DNA from: Clostridia bacterium
GTDB lineage: Bacteria; Bacillota; Clostridia; Oscillospirales; Acutalibacteraceae
Length of the DNA: 5,832 bases
Direction of reading: 5' to 3'
NCBI GenBank assembly: GCA_017631705.1
Contig: JAGBSU010000169.1
Span: 1-5,832 of the forward strand
Each line of letters starts with the position of its first letter. Position 1 is the stretch's first letter. Position numbers and translations under genes: made by a program. Of the stretch, positions 1 through 4,703 are shown piece by piece. Below the pieces are notes generated by a model that had not been told where the DNA came from, made no database searches, and was given only the letters and a program-made list of their open reading frames with translations.

Positions 1-26
1 CCTAATCCGCCGATTTTTGCCGCCAT
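1..26 (-). CDS. parB: Start of ParB/Spo0J chromosome-partition protein (partial)
   Basis: Only the first eight codons and two further bases are inside the window. They read MAAKIGGL followed by a GG-starting codon (Gly if GGN), which fits the usual ParB/Spo0J opening (a short Lys/Ala-rich start, then GLGRGLDAL). The ATG is preceded by an AGGAGG ribosome site with an 8-base spacer, and it begins 12 bases after the soj stop codon. ParB proteins are CTP-dependent DNA clamps that load at parS and slide along DNA, and they stimulate the ATPase of the neighbouring Soj. The call rests on these few residues, the soj neighbour and the two parS sites upstream. The rest of the gene lies off the left edge. 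Confidence 0.82.
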
Positions 27-34
27 ACGGTTCT

Positions 35-40
35 CCTCCT
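35..40 (-). promoter_or_regulatory. Ribosome binding site of parB
   Basis: AGGAGG on the minus strand, 8 bases before the parB ATG. It overlaps the last bases of soj (its TAG stop is at 39-41), so translation of the two partition genes is probably coupled. Confidence 0.85.
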
Positions 41-800
41 ATCCTTTTGACAAAAATTCCTGTGCCAAACTGTCGTATGCGCAAGCACCTTTGGAATTTT
101 TATCGTAATAATTTATCGGTTTCCCAAAGCTCGGTGCTTCCGACAACCGCACGCTACGCGGAATTGGTGTCGCAAACACCTTGCGCGGGAAAAATTTTTT
201 GACTTCTGCTACAACTTGTTGTGTTAAATTCAGCCGCCCATCATACATTGTCAGTAAAATACCCTCAATGTCTAATTGAGGATTATATAGCCTTTTCACC
301 TGTCGCACCGTAGCCATCAGTTGCGACAAGCCTTCCAACGCATAAAATTCACACTGAATCGGCACCAGCACCGTATCTGCCGCGCACAAAGCGTTGAGCG
401 TCAACAACCCAAGCGAAGGCGGACAATCAATAAAAATGTAGTCGTACTGCTCTCGCAGCGGCGCCAACACCGCCTTTAAGCGGTTTTCACGCCGATCCAT
501 CTCCACCAACTCGATTTCCGCGCCGGCAAGGTTCATGCTGGACGACAACACCGAAACGTTTTGGTACGGCGTTTTTTGCACCGCTTCTTGCGGCGCCCCC
601 TGTCCTATCAGCAACTCATATATCGATAAATGTTCTTGGCGTTTGTTAATCCCCACGCCGCTGGTTGCGTTACCTTGCGGGTCTAAATCCACCAACAGAC
701 ACCGTTTTCCCTGCGCACCAACAGCCGACGTCAGGTTGACGGTCGTGGTCGTTTTACCGACTCCGCCTTTTTGATTTACCACGGCAACGATTTTTCCCAT
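39..800 (-). CDS. soj: Soj/ParA chromosome-partitioning ATPase
   Basis: This is a ParA/MinD-superfamily ATPase. With ParB and parS it helps organise and separate newly replicated origins; in Bacillus, Soj also acts on DnaA. Visible motifs (253-residue numbering) are a deviant Walker A KGGVGKTT at 11-18 with the signature first lysine, DLDPQGN at 38-44, Walker B IFIDCPPSLG around 122-131, and the C-terminal PIPRSVRLSEAPSFGKPI block around 212-229, which carries basic residues linked to DNA binding in this family. The ATG at 800 is preferred. A longer reading from a GTG at 809 would add three residues, but that GTG is part of the GAGGTG ribosome site. The resulting 253 residues match the usual Soj length. 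The gene has its own promoter and is followed closely by parB. All key residues are intact. Confidence 0.96.
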   Translation of the reverse strand: MGKIVAVVNQKGGVGKTTTTVNLTSAVGAQGKRCLLVDLDPQGNATSGVGINKRQEHLSIYELLIGQGAPQEAVQKTPYQNVSVLSSSMNLAGAEIELVEMDRRENRLKAVLAPLREQYDYIFIDCPPSLGLLTLNALCAADTVLVPIQCEFYALEGLSQLMATVRQVKRLYNPQLDIEGILLTMYDGRLNLTQQVVAEVKKFFPRKVFATPIPRSVRLSEAPSFGKPINYYDKNSKGACAYDSLAQEFLSKG

Positions 801-806
801 ATCGTT

Positions 807-812
807 CACCTC
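807..812 (-). promoter_or_regulatory. Ribosome binding site of soj (decides the start)
   Basis: GAGGTG on the minus strand, 6 bases before the ATG at 800. The alternative GTG start at 809 is inside this motif and would have no ribosome site at a workable distance, so the ATG is the better start. Confidence 0.8.
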
Positions 813-832
813 ATATTTTACTCAATAACAGT

Positions 833-861
833 AGTATATCATATTTTTTTAATGGTGAAAA
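833..861 (-). promoter_or_regulatory. Predicted sigma-A promoter of soj-parB, extended -10
   Basis: On the minus strand, TTTTCA (positions 861-856, 4 of 6 against TTGACA) and TATACT (838-833, 5 of 6 against TATAAT) are separated by 17 bases. A TG lies one base before the -10, giving TGATATACT, an extended -10 that can offset the weak -35. Transcription would begin near 826, leaving a leader of about 26 bases. The promoter lies just after the terminator of the glycolytic operon, so soj-parB is probably its own unit. Confidence 0.65.
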
Positions 862-881
862 GGGAATTTTGCAAAAATATT

Positions 882-916
882 AAAAAAGAACGAGCCGAAA
901 CCCCGTCGACTCGTTC
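882..916 (-). terminator. Rho-independent terminator of the pgk-tpiA-gpmI operon
   Basis: On the minus strand, an 11-bp stem pairs 916-906 with 898-888 (starting GAACGAG, with one U-G wobble). It encloses a 7-base loop and is followed at once by six T (887-882). This is a classic intrinsic terminator. It lies about 70 bases after the gpmI stop codon and before the soj promoter. On the plus strand the stem has a C-A mismatch and no T run after it, so it is directional towards soj. Confidence 0.88.
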
Positions 917-920
917 CAAA

Positions 921-936
921 TGTTTCATGTGAAACA
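921..936. other. parS: parS-like centromere site, one mismatch
   Basis: TGTTTCATGTGAAACA differs from the Bacillus-type parS consensus TGTTNCACGTGAAACA only by T for C at the eighth base. This breaks the central CACGTG palindrome. It lies 24 bases from a perfect site. Since soj and parB are next door, a real but weaker ParB-binding site is likely. It is within the 3' untranslated part of the gpmI message, upstream of the terminator. Confidence 0.8.
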
Positions 937-960
937 TTTTTTATTTGCTTTTTCTGTGAT

Positions 961-976
961 TGTTCCACGTGAAACA
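961..976. other. parS: parS centromere site, exact consensus
   Basis: TGTTCCACGTGAAACA matches TGTTNCACGTGAAACA at every position. This is the loading site where ParB (Spo0J) binds and nucleates spreading, and where SMC complexes are recruited in Bacillota. It begins 10 bases after the gpmI stop codon. Such sites are usually clustered around oriC, so the window probably lies in the origin region, although no DnaA-box cluster or dnaA gene is visible here. Confidence 0.93.
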
Positions 977-986
977 ACACCGTTTT

Positions 987-2507
987 TTATTTTGCGGCAA
1001 TCAAACTACTTCCGTCCATTTCAGCAGGTTGTTCCATACCGAGGATTTCAAGCATGGTCGGTGCAATGTCGCACAAGCGACCGCCCTCTTTGAGCGTGCA
1101 AGGATACCCCACCACGCAAAACGGCACCAAGTTGGTGGTATGTGCCGTGAACGGCGAACCGTCTTCCTCGGTCATTTTGTCGGCATTACCGTGGTCGGCG
1201 GTAATCAAGGCAACTCCGCCCATCTCACGAACAGCCGCCACCGTGTCGCCCACACAAACATCTACCGCTTCCACAGCAGCTTTGGCGGCATCAAACACAC
1301 CGGTGTGTCCGACCATGTCGCAGTTGGCATAATTCAAGATAATAACATCATACTTCCCGGAACGAATTTGTTCCACCACCGCATCGCGCACCAAATACGC
1401 GCTCATTTCCGGTTGCAGGTCATACGTTGCTACTTTCGGGGAATTGATCAGAACACGGTCTTCCCCCTCGCTTTCTTTTTCAACACCACCATTGAAAAAG
1501 AAAGTCACGTGCGCATATTTTTCGGTTTCGGCAATACGCAGTTGGGTTTTTCCGTTCTTGCCCAAATATTCGCCCAACGTATTTTCCAACGTTTGCGGTT
1601 TAAAAGCCACTTGAACATTTGGCATAGTAGCATCGTATTGGGTCATACAAACATAGGTGAGCGGGAAAAAGCCGTTTTTACGTTCAAAGCCGTCAAAATC
1701 CTCGTCCACAAAGGTACGCGTGATTTCGCGAGCACGGTCGGGGCGGAAGTTAAAGAACACTACGCTGTCCCCTGCTTTGATGGTGCCGTTTTTGTCGCAT
1801 ACCGTCGGCAAGACAAATTCGTCGGTAACACCGTTTTCATACGAACGAGCAATCGCTTCGGCAGCAGAACCGTTGCTCGGCTCGCCTTCGCCGTATACCA
1901 TGGCTGCATACGCTTTTTCCACACGTTCCCAACGGTTGTCGCGGTCCATGGCATAGTAACGGCCCATAACCGTCGCTATACTACCGACACCCAGTTCGTT
2001 TAACTTGGCTTGCAGTTGTTCGGCAAAACCTTTTCCGGAAGACGGCGGTACGTCACGGCCATCCAACGAACCGTGCACGAACACGTTTTTCACGCCACTC
2101 TTTTTCGCCAATTCCAGCAACCCAAACAAGTGGGTTAAATGGCTGTGTACGCCGCCATCCGACAACAAACCAATAAGATGCAACGCTTTTTCGCCTTTGG
2201 CATTTTGCATGGCCGCTTGTAATGCCTCATTTTTATCAAAATCGCCGTCGAGAATGGCCTTTGTAATGCGTGTAAGTTCTTGATACACCACGCGACCGGC
2301 ACCAATGTTGGTATGGCCGACTTCGCTGTTGCCCATTTGTCCGTCCGGCAAGCCGACGTCCATACCGGAAGCACCAATCACGGTGAACGGATTTTCAGAA
2401 AACAGTTTATCTAAATGGGGTTTGTTGGCGGCACAAATGGCGTTGCCGTCAGAACAGCTGTTGATGCCAAAGCCGTCCATGATAATTAACACTACGGGTT
2501 TTTTCAA
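987..2507 (-). CDS. gpmI: 2,3-bisphosphoglycerate-independent phosphoglycerate mutase
   Basis: This enzyme interconverts 3-phosphoglycerate and 2-phosphoglycerate in glycolysis, using two Mn ions and a phosphoserine intermediate; it belongs to the alkaline phosphatase superfamily. From the chosen start it has 506 residues, close to the usual 510. Visible motifs are MDGFG at 10-14 with metal ligand Asp11; GQMGNSEVGHTNIGAGR at 56-72 with nucleophile Ser61; HGSLDGRDVPP around 145-155; DRDNRWER around 188-195; FRPDRAR around 254-260; CDMVGHTG at 396-403 (Asp397, His401); ADHGNA at 437-442 (Asp438, His439); and His456 in TAHTT. All expected catalytic residues are present. The start is TTG at 2507, with GGAGG 8 bases before it. 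An upstream in-frame TTG at 2546 would place 13 unrelated residues in front and lies inside a hairpin. It is the last gene of the operon, 74 bases after tpiA. Confidence 0.96.
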   Translation of the reverse strand: MKKPVVLIIMDGFGINSCSDGNAICAANKPHLDKLFSENPFTVIGASGMDVGLPDGQMGNSEVGHTNIGAGRVVYQELTRITKAILDGDFDKNEALQAAMQNAKGEKALHLIGLLSDGGVHSHLTHLFGLLELAKKSGVKNVFVHGSLDGRDVPPSSGKGFAEQLQAKLNELGVGSIATVMGRYYAMDRDNRWERVEKAYAAMVYGEGEPSNGSAAEAIARSYENGVTDEFVLPTVCDKNGTIKAGDSVVFFNFRPDRAREITRTFVDEDFDGFERKNGFFPLTYVCMTQYDATMPNVQVAFKPQTLENTLGEYLGKNGKTQLRIAETEKYAHVTFFFNGGVEKESEGEDRVLINSPKVATYDLQPEMSAYLVRDAVVEQIRSGKYDVIILNYANCDMVGHTGVFDAAKAAVEAVDVCVGDTVAAVREMGGVALITADHGNADKMTEEDGSPFTAHTTNLVPFCVVGYPCTLKEGGRLCDIAPTMLEILGMEQPAEMDGSSLIAAK

Positions 2508-2515
2508 AGCACTTT

Positions 2516-2520
2516 CCTCC
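2516..2520 (-). promoter_or_regulatory. Ribosome binding site of gpmI (supports a TTG start)
   Basis: GGAGG on the minus strand, 8 bases before the TTG at 2507. That TTG directly precedes the conserved KKPVVLIIMDGFG opening of the family. No ATG or GTG start lies in frame between this site and the conserved region, so the non-ATG start is well supported. Confidence 0.8.
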
Positions 2521-2536
2521 GTTAATTCATTACAGC

Positions 2537-2568
2537 AAGAAAGCAAGATTGTGTAATCTTGCTTTCTT
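2537..2568 (-). other. Intercistronic RNA hairpin between tpiA and gpmI
   Basis: A perfect 14-bp inverted repeat (AAGAAAGCAAGATT at 2537-2550, its complement at 2555-2568) with a 4-base loop. It begins 13 bases after the tpiA stop codon and ends 16 bases before the gpmI ribosome site. No T run follows on the minus strand, so it does not look like a terminator. It could be an mRNA processing or stability element that sets different levels for tpiA and gpmI, or it could affect gpmI translation. The role is inferred; the structure is directly visible. Confidence 0.7.
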
Positions 2569-2581
2569 TGTTCTTGTTAAG

Positions 2582-3334
2582 TTATTTCGCTGCCGCAACA
2601 ATCGTAGCAAAATCAGGAGCTTTCAGCGAAGCACCGCCGATTAAGCCACCGTCAACATCCGATTGTGCCAACAATTCTGCCGCGTTAGCAGCATTCATCG
2701 AACCACCGTATTGGATGGTCACTTTTTTAGCCGTTTGGCAAGAATACAAGCCGGTGATGGTTTTGCGAATTAAAGCGCAAACTTCATTGGCTTGTTCAGC
2801 GGTTGCCGTGCGACCGGTACCGATAGCCCAAACAGGTTCGTAAGCAATAATAATTCTCGACAATTCTTCTTTGGAAACACCGCCGAGAGCGATTTTCGTT
2901 TGCATAGCAACCACTTCACCGGTGATACCTTGTTCGCGTTGTTCTAAATATTCGCCAACGCACAAAATCACGGTCAAGCCGGCATCCAAAGCGGCACGCA
3001 CGCGTTTTTGAACGGTAACGTCAGTATCACCAAAGTAGGTGCGGCGTTCACTGTGACCTAAAATAACGTAGCCAACGCCCATGGCTTTGAGCATTTCAGC
3101 GGAAATTTCGCCGGTGTAAGCACCGGATTTTTCCCAGTGGCAGTTTTGTGCGGCCACACCGATTTTGCTCCCCTTTACAGCTTCTAACGCTGCTGCCAAG
3201 TCCACAAACGGAACACCGACAATCACGTCACAAGTAGCATCTTTCACAAGTGGTTTGATTTCTTCAATTAAAGCAGTGGTTTCTGCCGGAGTTTTGTTCA
3301 TTTTCCAGTTGCCGGCGATAACATATTTACCCAT
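2582..3334 (-). CDS. tpiA: Triosephosphate isomerase
   Basis: This enzyme interconverts dihydroxyacetone phosphate and glyceraldehyde 3-phosphate in the cytoplasm as a dimeric TIM barrel. The 250 residues match the family length. Visible active-site parts are GNWKMN at 8-13 (Asn9, Lys11), GHSERR at 93-98 (electrophile His94), AYEPVWAIGTG at 164-174 (catalytic base Glu166 and the flexible loop 6), YGGS at 209-212, and GGLIGGASL at 229-237, which together bind the phosphate. Loop 6 carries Arg175 where many homologues have Lys, a mild change not expected to stop activity. The ATG at 3334 has AAAAGGAG 8 bases upstream. The gene starts 26 bases after the pgk stop codon and shares its message, so the isomerase is made with its pathway neighbours. 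Confidence 0.97.
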   Translation of the reverse strand: MGKYVIAGNWKMNKTPAETTALIEEIKPLVKDATCDVIVGVPFVDLAAALEAVKGSKIGVAAQNCHWEKSGAYTGEISAEMLKAMGVGYVILGHSERRTYFGDTDVTVQKRVRAALDAGLTVILCVGEYLEQREQGITGEVVAMQTKIALGGVSKEELSRIIIAYEPVWAIGTGRTATAEQANEVCALIRKTITGLYSCQTAKKVTIQYGGSMNAANAAELLAQSDVDGGLIGGASLKAPDFATIVAAAK

Positions 3335-3360
3335 TTTTATATCTCCTTTTTGTTTTTGGA

Positions 3361-4572
3361 TTATTTATCACTCATTGCCGCGATACCCGGCAATTCTTTA
3401 CCCTCTAAGAATTCGAGAGAAGCACCGCCGCCGGTGGAAATGTGGCTCATTTTGTCACCAAAGCCAAGAGTGTTCACCGCTGCAGCCGAGTCACCGCCAC
3501 CGATAATGGTAGTTGCATCAGTTTGGGCCAAAGCTTTTGCCACCGCAATGGTGCCTTCTGCTAATACCGGGTTTTCAAACACACCCATCGGGCCGTTCCA
3601 CACCACCGTTTTGGCAAGTTTTACTTCGTTTGCAAACAGTTCTGCCGTTTTCGGACCGATATCGAGGCTCATTTTGTCTGCCGGAATGGCATCAGCGTTT
3701 ACCACTTCAAAATCAATCGGTGCATCAATCGGGTCCGGGAACGAAGCGACAATCTTGCAGTCCACCGGTAACAGCAGTTTCACGCCTTTTTGCTCGGCAC
3801 GCACTAACATCTCACGGCAATAGTCGATTTTTTCGGCATCCAACAAGGAAGTGCCAACCGAATAGCCTTTTGCCGCCAAGAAGGTATACGCCATGCCGCC
3901 GCCGATAATCAAGGTGTCGGCTTTGTTGAGCAGATTTTCAATCACGTTGAGTTTGTCTGCCACTTTGGCTCCGCCCAAGATGGTAACAAACGGACGAACC
4001 GGATTTTCCACCGCATTGCCCAAAAATTTGATTTCTTTTGCCATCAAATAGCCGTTTGCCGATTCTTCCACAAAGGAAGCTACGCCCACGGTGGAGCAAT
4101 GTGCACGGTGAGCAGCACCAAATGCATCGTTAACAAACAAATCGCACAGCGAAGCCAAGTCTTTGGAAAACGCTTCGCCGTTTTTGGTTTCTTCTGCACG
4201 GTAGCGTGTGTTTTGCAACAACACGACTTCGCCGTCCTTCATTTCGGCAACCGCTTTGCGGGCGTTATCCCCTACCACGACGTCGTCTGCCGCAAAAACT
4301 ACTTCACAACCCAGTTTTTCGCTCAAACGCACAGCAACCGGCGCCAACGAAAATTCGGGTTTCGGCTCACCCTTCGGTTTGCCCAAGTGAGAGCAGAGAA
4401 TAACTTTTGCTCCGTTTTTTATCAAATATTGAATGGTAGGAAGCGCTGCAACAATGCGGTTTTCGTCCGTAATTACACCGTTTTTCAGCGGTACGTTGAA
4501 ATCGCAACGCACTAATACGCGCTTACCTTGCACATTCAAATCCTCTACTGTTTTTTTGTTCAAAAGATTCAT
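3361..4572 (-). CDS. pgk: Phosphoglycerate kinase
   Basis: This cytoplasmic enzyme transfers the acyl phosphate of 1,3-bisphosphoglycerate to ADP, giving ATP and 3-phosphoglycerate. It has 403 residues, slightly above the usual 394-398. N-domain substrate-binding motifs are RCDFNVPL at 22-29, Arg39, SHLGKP at 61-66, NTRY at 121-124 and AHR at 154-156. C-domain nucleotide-binding motifs are GGAKVADK at 200-207, GGGMAYTF at 224-231, GPMGVFEN at 327-334, GGGDSAAAV at 358-366 and the TGGGASLEFLEGKELPG block at 380-396. Nothing needed for catalysis is missing. The ATG at 4572 follows an AAAGGGG ribosome site with a 9-base spacer. It is the first gene of the operon, behind its own promoter and a structured leader. 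Many Bacillota place gapA directly upstream; here a carboxypeptidase homologue sits there instead. Confidence 0.98.
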   Translation of the reverse strand: MNLLNKKTVEDLNVQGKRVLVRCDFNVPLKNGVITDENRIVAALPTIQYLIKNGAKVILCSHLGKPKGEPKPEFSLAPVAVRLSEKLGCEVVFAADDVVVGDNARKAVAEMKDGEVVLLQNTRYRAEETKNGEAFSKDLASLCDLFVNDAFGAAHRAHCSTVGVASFVEESANGYLMAKEIKFLGNAVENPVRPFVTILGGAKVADKLNVIENLLNKADTLIIGGGMAYTFLAAKGYSVGTSLLDAEKIDYCREMLVRAEQKGVKLLLPVDCKIVASFPDPIDAPIDFEVVNADAIPADKMSLDIGPKTAELFANEVKLAKTVVWNGPMGVFENPVLAEGTIAVAKALAQTDATTIIGGGDSAAAVNTLGFGDKMSHISTGGGASLEFLEGKELPGIAAMSDK

Positions 4573-4590
4573 GAAAGAATGCCCCTTTCC

Positions 4591-4620
4591 CGTGTTTTAT
4601 GGAACGCGCTTTCCTACACG
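4591..4620 (-). promoter_or_regulatory. 5' leader stem-loop of the glycolytic operon
   Basis: On the minus strand the leader can fold into two stacked stems: CGTGT with ACACG (outer, 4620-4616 with 4595-4591), and GGAA with TTCC (inner, 4614-4611 with 4604-4601). A 6-base AGCGCG loop and an asymmetric internal bulge complete it. With transcription starting near 4628, the fold lies within about 8 bases of the 5' end. Stem-loops in this position often protect mRNA from 5'-dependent decay. The pairing is seen; the role is inferred. Confidence 0.5.
4601..4614 (-). promoter_or_regulatory. Degenerate cre-like operator (candidate)
   Basis: GGAAAGCGCGTTCC on the minus strand fits the catabolite-responsive-element consensus TGWAARCGYTWNCW at 11 of 14 positions, failing at the first, tenth and last. 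It would lie about 14-27 bases downstream of the predicted transcription start, a position where CcpA can act as a roadblock. The same bases form the top of the leader stem-loop, so the symmetry may instead reflect RNA folding. Confidence 0.25.
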
Positions 4621-4634
4621 CCCATATTAGGGAT

Positions 4635-4663
4635 ATTTTACCCTTTTTCTTTTGGTTTTTCAA
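4635..4663 (-). promoter_or_regulatory. Predicted sigma-A promoter of pgk-tpiA-gpmI
   Basis: On the minus strand, TTGAAA (4663-4658, 5 of 6) and TAAAAT (4640-4635, 5 of 6) are separated by exactly 17 bases in an A/T-rich stretch. Transcription would start near 4628, leaving a leader of about 56 bases before the pgk ATG. This is the strongest promoter match in the window, as expected for highly expressed glycolytic genes. Confidence 0.78.
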
Positions 4664-4703
4664 GTATATCTGTAAAAAAATTCAAAAAATTGTGAAAAAT
4701 TTG

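Noticed and set aside
153..211. Possible frameshift or decay in soj, checked across its C-terminal half.
   Set aside because: The frame is continuous, all ParA motifs are present and the length is normal.
810..986. Search for DnaA boxes or an origin near the parS sites.
   Set aside because: No TTATCCACA-like cluster or AT-rich 13-mers with boxes were seen; only parS sites, a terminator and a promoter.
960..2003. A 347-codon open frame on the plus strand opposite gpmI, starting MFHVKQH.
   Set aside because: It is fully antisense to gpmI, whose family motifs are unmistakable. Its first codons are just the parS sequence read as protein, and the rest shows no recognisable domain.
4099..4515. 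A plus-strand open frame opposite pgk, and several similar ones opposite tpiA, soj and the carboxypeptidase gene.
   Set aside because: They mirror conserved genes on the other strand, have no convincing ribosome sites, and give no recognisable proteins.
4631..4644. An imperfect palindrome (GGG, A/T-rich centre, CCC) over the -10 of pgk as an operator.
   Set aside because: Only the GGG/CCC ends and a few A/T positions are symmetric, so it could easily be chance around a -10.
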